From an uncultured Lachnospiraceae bacterium (GTDB lineage: Bacteria > Bacillota > Clostridia > Lachnospirales > Lachnospiraceae), in assembly GCA_944384155.1 (NCBI GenBank), contig CALWSG010000062.1, positions 1-64,000 on the forward strand: a stretch of DNA of 64,000 nt. Direction: 5' to 3'. A model generated the notes under the pieces. It worked only from the letters and a program-made list of their open reading frames with translations. It made no database searches and was not told the DNA's origin. This document shows, one piece after another, positions 1 to 6,747 of the stretch (the stretch's first letter is position 1; the number at the start of each line of letters is the position of its first letter). The position numbers and the translations under genes are program-made.

Positions 1-2
1 CC

Positions 3-65
3 CCCATCGAACCAGAATATGAGAATGAGCCGTATTCAAAATTGATATATAGTATACGCGGATAA
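3..65 (+). CDS. C-terminal end of an unidentified protein (partial)
   Basis: An open frame enters from the left edge and runs 20 codons to a TAA at 63-65. The visible tail is acidic then basic (PIEPEYENEPYSKLIYSIRG). It is followed at once by a strong hairpin with a T-run, as expected for a gene end. Too little is present to name the protein; its neighbours suggest a mobile-element gene. Confidence 0.5.
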   Translation, partial: PIEPEYENEPYSKLIYSIRG

Positions 66-74
66 CGTTTTTTT

Positions 75-119
75 AGAGCCAATACGTTTATTTTGTGCGG
101 TTGGCTCTCTTCTTTTTTA
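75..119 (+). terminator. Rho-independent terminator
   Basis: AGAGCCAA pairs with TTGGCTCT across a long A/T-rich loop and is followed by a T-rich tract (TCTTTTTTAT). It closes the partial gene that ends at 65. Confidence 0.7.
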
Positions 120-163
120 TTCTTACAGATGACAAAATCACGTGAAATGATAGGAGAAAATTT

Positions 164-361
164 ATGGAACAGGAAGAAATAATAAAAAAACTTAAAATTA
201 TTAAGGTGCTTAATGACATTGATAATCAATACATTGCAGATTATTTAGGAATGAAGAATGCAAGGAGTGTAGCGAACTTCTTACACAATGATTATCGCTT
301 ATCGGAAGAGAAGAAAGAGAGAGCATTGGAATTGATTAGTGATTTATGGATTGAGCCATAG
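164..361 (+). CDS. small helix-turn-helix-like protein, 65 aa
   Basis: The frame starts at ATG after a good ribosome site (ATAGGAG, 7 nt upstream). The protein is charged and probably all helical. The segment IADYLGMKNARSVANFLHND, residues 25-44, reads like a helix-turn-helix of the Cro/phage type. I do not recognise the family. Position and size fit the accessory genes of an integrative element or prophage. It lies between a terminator and a long inverted repeat, so it may be a single-gene unit. DNA binding is inferred from the helix pattern only. Confidence 0.6.
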   Translation: MEQEEIIKKLKIIKVLNDIDNQYIADYLGMKNARSVANFLHNDYRLSEEKKERALELISDLWIEP

Positions 362-367
362 AAACTT

Positions 368-425
368 TTACACGAACTCTTAAAGTGTATGTATTAGATA
401 TATTATCATTTAAGAGTTTGTGTAA
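368..425. repeat. 17-bp inverted repeat (long-stem hairpin)
   Basis: The arms 368-384 and 409-425 (TTACACGAACTCTTAAA and its complement, one G-T wobble) are separated by a 24-nt A/T loop. There is no T-run after the second arm, so it is a poor terminator. It lies just before the ribosome site of the next gene and could be a protein-binding site or leader hairpin. Confidence 0.6.
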
Positions 426-450
426 ATGAAGCAAGAAGGAGAATGCAAAA

Positions 451-1068
451 ATGTTATGTTACAAAGCTTATAGTAGAGCGGAACTTGTACAGTTGCTTGG
501 TACAAACCGCATTGATGCAATTAAAAACAGGCTTGATAGAGATGGTTATATTTATACTGCAAGTGGTAGGGGAAACGATTTAATTATATCAATTACAGGA
601 TGTACGAAGCAATTTGAAGTGTTTTGTAAGGAAGAGTTAAACTTTCCAGCACAAACAAATTTTGACAGGCTGAAAGACTTTTTAAAACGATTATTGTTTG
701 ATGAAGAGTTTGCAAGACTACCCTTTGCCGCAATGGAGAGAGAAATAGGAATATCAAGTCAGACAATATCAAAGTGGATAAAGATATTGGCAGCCGCAAA
801 TCTTATTACATTATCGAGAGGAGATTATATTTATTATATATCGAGAAGAGTTAATATGAATGATTTGGAAATAATCGAGATTACAGAGCAACAATATAAG
901 GATGCTTGGTCTGCCTATTGGGAAGGGCGAGAGGATGGATATTTTTTATCTGTAAACAGATTGTATAATGTCAATGAGGGAACACCTCATAAACGAGGAA
1001 TTATGGTTGAAAATGCGTTTGAAATGGAACGTATGGAACAATTAAGGGAACTACTGAAAGGAGATTAA
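451..1068 (+). CDS. winged-helix/HTH protein of mobile-element type, 205 aa
   Basis: ATG follows AGAAGGAG with normal spacing. A helix-turn-helix is visible around residues 90-112 (MEREIGISSQTISKWIKIL), and a second possible one at the N-terminus (YSRAELVQLLGTNRIDAIKN). This layout suggests two DNA-contacting domains. No nuclease or enzymatic motif is visible. It ends one base before the GTG of the next gene, so the two are probably co-transcribed. It could be a replication or excision regulator of an integrated element; the family is not recognised and the role is inferred. Confidence 0.6.
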   Translation: MLCYKAYSRAELVQLLGTNRIDAIKNRLDRDGYIYTASGRGNDLIISITGCTKQFEVFCKEELNFPAQTNFDRLKDFLKRLLFDEEFARLPFAAMEREIGISSQTISKWIKILAAANLITLSRGDYIYYISRRVNMNDLEIIEITEQQYKDAWSAYWEGREDGYFLSVNRLYNVNEGTPHKRGIMVENAFEMERMEQLRELLKGD

Positions 1069-1070
1069 TA

Positions 1071-1292
1071 GTGAACGAATACGAAAGAAGAGCATACCAA
1101 CAGAATAAAACAGGGTATGACCGCAAGTCTGCTTTGCAGAGATATGCAGATAATATGAATGATGATATGATTGATACTTATATTAAAGAGCATAGAAATT
1201 GTTTGGATGGTGTAGAGAATAGTGATGATATTGTAATGACAGATAAACAACTTGATGCTATTGTTGAGAAGCTATTGAATAAGATTATATAA
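1071..1292 (+). CDS. small hypothetical protein, 73 aa (GTG start)
   Basis: The frame begins at GTG behind AAAGGAG and follows the 205-aa gene after 2 bases, with a terminator straight after its stop. The sequence is acidic and hydrophilic (MNEYERRAYQQNKTGYDRKS at the start) with no membrane segment or motif I recognise. Probably the last gene of a short mobile-element operon. Confidence 0.55.
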   Translation: MNEYERRAYQQNKTGYDRKSALQRYADNMNDDMIDTYIKEHRNCLDGVENSDDIVMTDKQLDAIVEKLLNKII

Positions 1293-1299
1293 TTATATA

Positions 1300-1330
1300 G
1301 GCAGTTGATATTTTTCAGCTGCCATTTTTT
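1300..1330 (+). terminator. Rho-independent terminator
   Basis: GGCAGTTGA pairs with TCAGCTGCC (one wobble) around a short T-rich loop and is followed by ATTTTTTATT. It ends the 451-1292 transcription unit. Confidence 0.75.
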
Positions 1331-1493
1331 ATTGTGCTGCTGCCAATGTTATTTTTAAATGCTCTTGTTAAAAATAACATATTGTGTTATTATGCTTATA
1401 GACACATATGACGTGTCTCATTTTCGGAAGATAAATGTGTATAAAAGCCCATAAATCGGGCAAGAGTGACCGCAAGGTCACGATTGCGTTGAA

Positions 1494-1592
1494 ATGATGG
1501 GACTTATAGGTGCAGGAAACAATCCAATGGTTGGTATGACTGTTTCAGTGGCTGTAAGCGTACAGGAAGCAGCCGAGGCTGGAAAATTTTAA
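1494..1592 (+). pseudogene. 32-codon frame ending in QEAAEAGKF (repeat copy A)
   Basis: A short frame of 32 codons ends at TAA 1590-1592. It has no clear ribosome site. Its last codons (QEAAEAGKF) recur near 3580-3609 as QEAADAGKF with the same downstream context, so both look like 3' ends of the same gene family. Small hairpins precede it (GTGACC/GGTCAC at 1466-1481). The product is unknown; I read it as a gene end left by rearrangement. Confidence 0.35.
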
Positions 1593-1666
1593 TAAAATCG
1601 CATAAAAGCTTGATTTTTCGGGAGCTAATTTGGTCGTGATTCGGTCTGATTGGCTCTCTTTTTCTG
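1538..1666. repeat. diverged repeat copy A with terminator-like hairpin
   Basis: About 120 bp resembling 3566-3685: the end of a short gene, an A/T gap, then CGGGAG..., the shared core TCGTGATTCGGT, and a pairing arm GGCTCTC with a T-run. The hairpin at 1619-1660 could terminate in both directions and overlaps the 3' end of the transposase remnant on the minus strand. The copies are related but clearly diverged. Confidence 0.5.
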
Positions 1667-1858
1667 TCTCATAAATGCCATGCATACGGTAATATAAAAG
1701 TTGAGTGCATTAATGGCTTTCAGTTTCCGTACACGAAAGTTTTCAAACCGGAACATCTGCTTTTTACAGCGGAAATATTCTTTAATACGCCATCTGGAAA
1801 AATAAGTAAAAGCAACATTGACAACATCATCCCTGGATTTGATTGGTATTAAGGTTTT
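1625..1858 (-). pseudogene. IS4-like DDE transposase remnant (C-terminal piece)
   Basis: On the minus strand, codons from about 1858 to the stop at 1625 give the end of a DDE transposase. The stretch FSRWRIKEYFRCKKQ followed by FENFRVRKLKAINALN is typical of the C-terminal part of IS4-type transposases, with the Y-(2)-R-(3)-E-like W-R-I-x-E-Y-F motif. Everything upstream of about 1858 is lost: there the + strand becomes the DUF262-like fragment. No inverted ends were identified. Family assignment is from recalled motif similarity. Clearly non-functional. Confidence 0.65.
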
Positions 1859-1860
1859 TT

Positions 1861-2130
1861 GCTTTGAAAAATAATTTGGATAATTATAAGAAAGATTTAG
1901 ATTTGTTTTTAACTGATTATATGGAAAAAGTAACATCAGGTGAAATTCCGTTTGATTATGAAAAAGAAAAGAAAATTTTTGAAAAGACTTTCCAATTGAT
2001 ATATGATATTAACGGAAAAAATGCTTTTTCAAGATTAATTGATGCTGAAGCAGATAAATATAAATCGGGAATAATTATGTATTTATATGACAGCTTTACT
2101 TGTGGAGTGGCTTCCTGCCAAAGCTGTTAA
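1861..2130 (+). pseudogene. C-terminal fragment of a DUF262-like protein
   Basis: The frame is open from about 1843, but protein-like sequence begins near 1861, exactly where the transposase remnant stops, so the N-terminal part has been cut away. The remaining 90 residues (DYEKEKKIFEKTFQLIYDIN, then NAFSRLID) resemble the C-terminal helical end of DUF262/GmrSD-type proteins. Its TAA (2128-2130) overlaps the ATG at 2130 of the HEPN gene, the usual tight coupling of such pairs. DUF262 identity is my best reading, not certain. The missing N-terminal nucleotide-binding domain means it is dead. Confidence 0.5.
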
Positions 2131-2692
2131 TGCAAATGGATGTTTTAGAGTTTAGAAGTGATTTAGAGGAAGCTTTTTCATGGAGGATTTTAGAGTATAA
2201 TACATTGAAGAATACATTAAGAGAAAAAGAAAAAGTGCCAATAATTAAAACTTTAATTGTTATATGCTCATTTTGAGGGCTTTTTTAAAGAGGCTCTTGA
2301 TTTGTATATTTAATTCGAGTGAAAGAACGTTGGAGGAATTTAATGATGCAATTATTGCTGCAGCATTATCAAGAGAATATAGTTCTTTCGAAGATACGAA
2401 TAGAAAATGTAAAGAATTAACCAGTATTCCGCCTGCTGAAGATTTTTTGCATAGGTATCATAGAAGAAAAGAGTTAACTAAAGTATTTACTTCTGATTAT
2501 GTGAAAAGAAAAATTAGAATTCAAGAAAAGTTATTGCGTTTAAGCAATTCTGTAGCACATGGCTCACAAAGAAATCCTATTGACTTTGATGAATTAATTA
2601 AAATAGAACAAAGTATTATTAGTCTTATAGAAGAAATTATTCAGTATTTATATGATGTTTGTGTTAATGAGAGATATTTGAAAGAAGGTTAA
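2130..2692 (+). pseudogene. MAE_28990/MAE_18760-type HEPN protein gene, broken by two frameshifts
   Basis: Three frames join end to end into one plausible protein. Frame 1 from ATG 2130 gives MQMDVLEFRSDLEEAFSWRI and on to about 2258. Frame 2, about 2260-2310, gives LLYAHFEGFFKEALDLYI. Frame 3 runs from about 2312 to the stop at 2692. The family pattern (E-W-R start, Y-A-H-F-E-G-F-F-K, then an R-x6-H near the end, here RLSNSVAHG) matches HEPN proteins that pair with DUF262 proteins. HEPN domains are typically RNases in defence or toxin systems. Two single-base shifts make it non-functional unless they are sequencing errors. Confidence 0.55.
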
Positions 2693-2868
2693 AAAAGATA
2701 GGTGTTTATAATTCAAAAGTAAGTAGTTTTCATATTGCAGTATGGATGAAAACGTGTTATATTTAGAACAATAATAATACATATGTAATTATCAAATGGT
2801 TATATTTAAGACGATTTTGCATATACTTAAGATATTATCAAATTGATTTTTATGAAAGGATGAGAGAT

Positions 2869-3021
2869 ATGTCAGTAGCACAGACAACAAAAACTTATCA
2901 GGATAATATAGATGACGCAGTTAATGTTTTAGTGTCCAAGCTTGACGAAGCAATAGACGATTTGGAAAATGGTCGTGTATTGACAGAAGAAGAATTGTGG
3001 GCAGAAATTGATGCAGTTTAG
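2869..3021 (+). CDS. putative type II antitoxin, 50 aa
   Basis: ATG at 2869 lies 6 nt after AAGGATGAG. The 50-residue protein is acidic and helical, ending in LTEEELWAEIDAV, the short amphipathic tail typical of antitoxins encoded in front of ParE/RelE toxins. It ends 12 bp before the toxin ATG. No separate DNA-binding domain is obvious, so autoregulation may depend on the N-terminal 20 residues. Assignment rests mainly on the neighbour and on size. Confidence 0.7.
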   Translation: MSVAQTTKTYQDNIDDAVNVLVSKLDEAIDDLENGRVLTEEELWAEIDAV

Positions 3022-3033
3022 ACAGGTGCTTTT

Positions 3034-3375
3034 ATGGAACAGAAGAGGTATAAAATAAGATACACATATAGCAGTAGGAATGACATCAAAGAAAAGAAAC
3101 AATATATATTAGATACATTTAAATATCGAGGGCTGGCACAAAGATTTACAGATAAGATAAAAGCGGCGGTGGATGATTTGAGATTGTTTCCATTGGGGTA
3201 TAAGGCAACAGGCTTTCGATATCGGGGATATGATATACATATTAAATCATATGATTCATATTTGTTGTTTTTTACTGTAGATAAGGAACAATCTGAGGTA
3301 ACAATTTTGCGTATTTTGCAAGACAGACAGGATTGGGAATACATCCTTGTCAGATGGGTACAACAAAATTCATAA
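3034..3375 (+). CDS. ParE/RelE-superfamily toxin, 113 aa
   Basis: The protein has the RelE/ParE layout: a basic N-terminus (YKIRYTYSSRNDIKE), two helices (about residues 15-45), LRLFPLGYKATGFRYRGYDI leading into beta strands, and a YLLFFTVD...VTILRILQDRQDW end, the usual RelE/ParE C-terminal signature. Such toxins inhibit gyrase (ParE) or cut mRNA at the ribosome (RelE); the sequence alone does not decide which. It forms a two-gene unit with the 50-aa antitoxin. Length is about normal with a short extra tail. It sits in an eroded accessory region but is itself unbroken. Confidence 0.8.
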   Translation: MEQKRYKIRYTYSSRNDIKEKKQYILDTFKYRGLAQRFTDKIKAAVDDLRLFPLGYKATGFRYRGYDIHIKSYDSYLLFFTVDKEQSEVTILRILQDRQDWEYILVRWVQQNS

Positions 3376-3565
3376 TATCAATAAGAGGTAAGATTTCCTA
3401 AACAAAAGTCAAGTACAGAGTTTCTTGACATATTAAAAAAAAGAGCTAAGATACAATCTGCATTACAGAAACAGCGACTTACATTGTGTGTGATTTGTTG
3501 TGGTTTGCCATTTATAAGTCCCCTATAAGTCTCAATTGGCACGAAATCCTCGATATTATTGGGCT
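3376..3565. other. spacer without recognisable gene
   Basis: A/T-rich sequence between the toxin stop and repeat copy B. I see no coding frame, tRNA or terminator in it. It may be decayed mobile DNA. Confidence 0.4.
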
Positions 3566-3685
3566 TTACTGTTTCTATCCAGGAAGCAGCGGATGCTGGT
3601 AAATTTTAAATAATAAGCTGAAAATGCTTTATTTTCGGGAGTTTTTTAAGTCGTAGTTCGGTTTGAAAAGCTCCCGTTTTTTGTC
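3566..3685. repeat. diverged repeat copy B with strong terminator
   Basis: This resembles 1538-1666: the codon run QEAADAGKF then TAA (3607-3609), followed by a hairpin at 3636-3682 in which CGGGAG plus a T-tract pairs with an A-tract plus CTCCCG before TTTTTT. It includes the shared core TCGTAGTTCGGT. Together the two copies bracket the transposase, HEPN and toxin-antitoxin sequences. Confidence 0.5.
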
Positions 3686-3747
3686 CGGAAGACACTTATA
3701 ATATGCTTAATAGTACAAATAAGAAAAAGCTATCAATATAAATAAAA

Positions 3748-3787
3748 GACCTGGAAACTTTGGATTGTCGAAAGTTCCGGGTCTTTT
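3748..3787 (+). terminator. Rho-independent terminator
   Basis: GACCTGGAAACTTT and AAAGTTCCGGGTC pair around a 9-nt loop and TTTTT follows. There is no complete gene directly upstream, so it probably belonged to a gene now lost. It marks the end of the accessory region. Confidence 0.65.
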
Positions 3788-3922
3788 TGAATTTTTGTAA
3801 GAATTAATCGTAAGTTCTGAATAGCAGTATGGCTTTGGTTATTTGTGACAATTAAGAATAAATATTAATATAAAAATTTTGGCTCTTAACATTGCAAATT
3901 CTGCAAAAATCCAATAAAGCTC

Positions 3923-3951
3923 TTGAATAAACTGACAATATACTATAGAAT
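3923..3951 (+). promoter_or_regulatory. sigma-A-type promoter for the EF-G-like gene
   Basis: TTGAAT, a 17-bp spacer and TAGAAT lie about 55 bp before the ATG at 4006. Confidence 0.45.
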
Positions 3952-4005
3952 ATAACTTAAGAAATGTGAATAGTGTATAAAAACTTTATATTAGGAGGTA
4001 GGCTT

Positions 4006-6096
4006 ATGAACGTGTACACAACAGAAAAGATTAGAAATGTAGTGCTTTTGGGGCACGGTGGGGCAGGAAAAACCAGCCTTGTTGAGTCAATGGCATATCT
4101 TGCAGGAATTACAACAAGAATGGGAAAGGTAGAGGATGGGAATACCGTCAGTGATTTTGGAAAAGAAGAGCAGAAAAGAAAGATTTCCATACATACATCA
4201 GTAGTTCCCATTGAGTGGGAAGGAAATAAGATAAATGTCTTAGATACACCGGGATATTTTGATTTTATTGGTGAGGCAGAGGAGGCAGTAAGTGCGGCCG
4301 ATGGGGCAATCATTGTAGTATCGGGAAAATCAGGTGTAGAAGCGGGAACGGAGAAAGCGTGGGAGCTTTGTGAGAAATATAAGCTTCCAAGAATTATATA
4401 TGTTACAGGTATGGATGCAGATAATGCATCATTTAAAAATGTTGTGGAAACATTGACAGAGATGTATGGAAAGAGAATAGCACCATTTCATTTTCCTATC
4501 AGGGAAAATGAAAAATTTGTAGGATATATAAATGTAGTAGGGGAAAATGCAGTAAGATGGAGGGATAAGGATGTAGAGGAATGTGATATTCCCGAGTACA
4601 GCAGACAAAATCTTGAGTTATACAGAGACATTCTTATGGAGGCTGTTGCAGAAACAAGTGAAGAATTTATGGAGAGGTATTTTGGCGGAGAGAAATTTTC
4701 GGAAAATGAAATACGGTCTGCATTGAGAGCTAACGTTATAGATGGTTCTGTTGTACCGATTACAATGGGTTCTAATATTTTATGTCAGGGTACATACGCA
4801 TTAATTGACGATATAATAAAATATCTTCCAAGTCCTGAAAATAAGGAAATAGCAGGAATTAACATGAATACAAAGGAAGTGTTTTTAGCCGATTATGATT
4901 TTGCAAAGGCAAAATCTGCATATATATTTAAGACTATAGTAGATCCCTTTATAGGAAAGTATTCTCTTATAAAGGTTTGTTCAGGTGTATTTAAGTCAGA
5001 TGATGTTATATATAATATTGATAAGGACATTGAAGAACGGGTAAGTAAGCTTTATGTTCTTCAGGGGAGCAGACCCATAGAGGTGCCTGAGCTGCATGCA
5101 GGTGATATTGGAGCTATTGCAAAGCTGACGGGGGCGAGAACAGGAAATACACTTTCAACAAAAACAAATGCAATAGAATATGGAAAATTTGAAATTTCAA
5201 AGCCATACACAGCTATGAGATATAAGGTTTCTAATAAAAATGATATTGATAAGGCAGCACAGGCTTTACAGAAGCTTTCACACGAGGATTTGACGTTAAA
5301 AATCATCAATGACACTGAAAACAGACAGACACTGCTTATGGGAATAGGAGAGCTGCAGCTGGAAATTCTTCAGAGCAGGCTTGAAAATGAATACAAATGT
5401 AAAATAGAGTTAAGCAGACCAAAGGTTGCATTCCGTGAAACAATAAGAAAGACGGCTAATGCAGAGTATAAATATAAGAAGCAGTCAGGAGGACACGGTC
5501 AGTACGGACACGTAAAAATAAAGCTGGAGCCGTCAGGTGATACAGACACACCATATGTATTTGAACAAAAGGTTGTTGGCGGAGCAGTTCCAAAAAATTT
5601 TTTTCCTGCGGTGGAAAAAGGTTTGCAGGAATCTGTACTTAAAGGACCATTGGCAGCGTATCCTGTGGTAGGAGTAAAGGCTATACTTTATGATGGCTCA
5701 TATCATTCGGTTGATTCTTCGGAGATGGCATTTAAGATGGCAACTATTCAGGCATTCAGAAAAGGTTTTATGGATGCATCACCTGTTTTATTAGAGCCGG
5801 TTATGAAATTAAAAGTAATGATTCCTGATAAATATTCAGGTGATGTAATGAAGGATTTGAACAAGCGGCGTGGAAGGGTGCTTGGCATGAAGCCGTCGGG
5901 AAATGGAAAACAGATTATAGAGGCTGACATTCCTATGATGGAATTAAGCGGTTATTGTACAGTGCTTCGCTCAATCACAGGAGGAAGAGGCGGCTATGAA
6001 TATGAATTTGAAAGATATGAGCAGACGCCGAAAGAAATTCAGGAAGCAGAGGTCAGTGCAAGAGCTGGTAAGGTGGCAGAAAATAGTGGAGAATAA
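4006..6096 (+). CDS. elongation factor G-like GTPase, 696 aa
   Basis: A paralogue of translocation factor EF-G with the full domain order: GTP-binding domain (G1 GHGGAGKT at 16-23, G3 DTPG at 80-83), domain II, domain III, domain IV (SGGHGQYGHVKIKLEP) and the C-terminal EF-G fold. The G4 motif, NKxD in canonical EF-G, reads TGMD (134-137), as in the EF-G-like subgroup rather than the main fusA. The gene stands alone and not in a str operon, which also argues for a paralogue. The start was chosen at ATG 4006, behind AGGAGG, rather than the in-frame ATG at 3973, which lacks a ribosome site. Such paralogues may act in ribosome recycling or under stress; the exact role is not visible here. Confidence 0.85.
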   Translation: MNVYTTEKIRNVVLLGHGGAGKTSLVESMAYLAGITTRMGKVEDGNTVSDFGKEEQKRKISIHTSVVPIEWEGNKINVLDTPGYFDFIGEAEEAVSAADGAIIVVSGKSGVEAGTEKAWELCEKYKLPRIIYVTGMDADNASFKNVVETLTEMYGKRIAPFHFPIRENEKFVGYINVVGENAVRWRDKDVEECDIPEYSRQNLELYRDILMEAVAETSEEFMERYFGGEKFSENEIRSALRANVIDGSVVPITMGSNILCQGTYALIDDIIKYLPSPENKEIAGINMNTKEVFLADYDFAKAKSAYIFKTIVDPFIGKYSLIKVCSGVFKSDDVIYNIDKDIEERVSKLYVLQGSRPIEVPELHAGDIGAIAKLTGARTGNTLSTKTNAIEYGKFEISKPYTAMRYKVSNKNDIDKAAQALQKLSHEDLTLKIINDTENRQTLLMGIGELQLEILQSRLENEYKCKIELSRPKVAFRETIRKTANAEYKYKKQSGGHGQYGHVKIKLEPSGDTDTPYVFEQKVVGGAVPKNFFPAVEKGLQESVLKGPLAAYPVVGVKAILYDGSYHSVDSSEMAFKMATIQAFRKGFMDASPVLLEPVMKLKVMIPDKYSGDVMKDLNKRRGRVLGMKPSGNGKQIIEADIPMMELSGYCTVLRSITGGRGGYEYEFERYEQTPKEIQEAEVSARAGKVAENSGE

Positions 6097-6205
6097 TTTT
6101 TTAATAACTGCAGATATTAATTGTGGTTACAATGAATCGTCTTAATAAAAAGCTCTGTTAATATTTGAGTTACCTCGTTGCAAACCCTCAGGAATGGAGA
6201 TTTCT

Positions 6206-6352
6206 ATGAACAAAAAAATGCAGGAAAAATTAAATCAAAAGAAGTCAAATGAGAAGTTTAACAGCATTACACAGAAGGTAAAGCCTGAAAACCAAAATCA
6301 GGAGCATAATGTAAGACAGGAAGCAGTTGAGCCTAAAATCAGACAGATATAA
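6206..6352 (+). CDS. small hydrophilic protein, 48 aa
   Basis: ATG follows AATGGAG with 7-nt spacing. The product is polar and rich in K, N, Q and E (MNKKMQEKLNQKKSNEKFNS at the start), with no hydrophobic stretch. The last codons form the left arm of a perfect 14-bp hairpin. I do not recognise a family. The good ribosome site and clean frame make it more likely than chance to be translated. Confidence 0.5.
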   Translation: MNKKMQEKLNQKKSNEKFNSITQKVKPENQNQEHNVRQEAVEPKIRQI

Positions 6353-6368
6353 GATGTCTGATTTTAGG
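6332..6368. repeat. perfect 14-bp inverted repeat over a gene end
   Basis: CCTAAAATCAGACA (6332-6345) and its exact complement (6355-6368) enclose a 9-nt loop. No T-run follows, so it is not a typical terminator; it may protect the mRNA 3' end or slow the ribosome. The stop codon of the 48-aa gene lies in the loop. Confidence 0.7.
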
Positions 6369-6391
6369 GAAAGCTTCTAAATATTTTCCCC

Positions 6392-6439
6392 AACCGGTGG
6401 AAATTAGCCATAAATGGCTTGTTTCAGCCGGTTGTTTTT
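6392..6439 (+). terminator. Rho-independent terminator (possibly bidirectional)
   Basis: AACCGG, GAAA and AGCCAT pair with ATGGCT, TTTC and CCGGTT, and TGTTTTTA follows. It sits between the + strand 48-aa gene and the minus-strand tRNA gene, and could serve both. Confidence 0.75.
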
Positions 6440-6461
6440 AGCTGCACAAAACAACAAAAAA

Positions 6462-6532
6462 AGCGGGTGATGGGAATCGAACCCACGTATCCAGCTTGGA
6501 AGGCTGGTGTTCTACCATTGAACTACACCCGC
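6462..6532 (-). tRNA. tRNA-Gly (anticodon TCC)
   Basis: Read on the minus strand, a 71-nt cloverleaf forms: acceptor arm GCGGGTG/CACCCGC, D-arm with AATGGTA, anticodon stem CCAGC/GCTGG with loop CTTCCAA (anticodon TCC), and T-arm GTGGGTTCGATTCCCAT. The discriminator base is T and the CCA end is not encoded. It appears to be a single tRNA gene with its own promoter. Confidence 0.93.
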
Positions 6533-6542
6533 GTGCTTAATT

Positions 6543-6570
6543 ATAATACCACAAATCAGAAAAAAATCAA
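6543..6570 (-). promoter_or_regulatory. promoter of tRNA-Gly
   Basis: On the minus strand TTGATT, a 16-bp spacer and TATTAT lie about 10 bp before the mature tRNA 5' end. Confidence 0.5.
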
Positions 6571-6650
6571 GTGGAAATTTAAAAAAATTTATATTTTAGC
6601 TGTACCATTTTATAAACTCTCACGAATAAAGATTAATATGCCAAAATACA

Positions 6651-6679
6651 TTGAAAGAAAAGGTATAACGTGGTATTAT
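6651..6679 (+). promoter_or_regulatory. promoter of the arabinofuranosidase-symporter unit
   Basis: TTGAAA, 17 bp and TATTAT lie about 70 bp before the GH51 start. Confidence 0.55.
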
Positions 6680-6747
6680 ATCTCTGTTTAAAAATATAGG
6701 ACGTTAATAAAAGTACGGGAAAAGGCGTTACGGAAATGAGGAGGAAT

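Noticed and set aside
1859..1936. N-terminal part of the minus-strand transposase frame
   Set aside because: Sequence upstream of 1858 on the minus strand is low-complexity and overlaps the DUF262-like fragment; similarity to transposases ends there.
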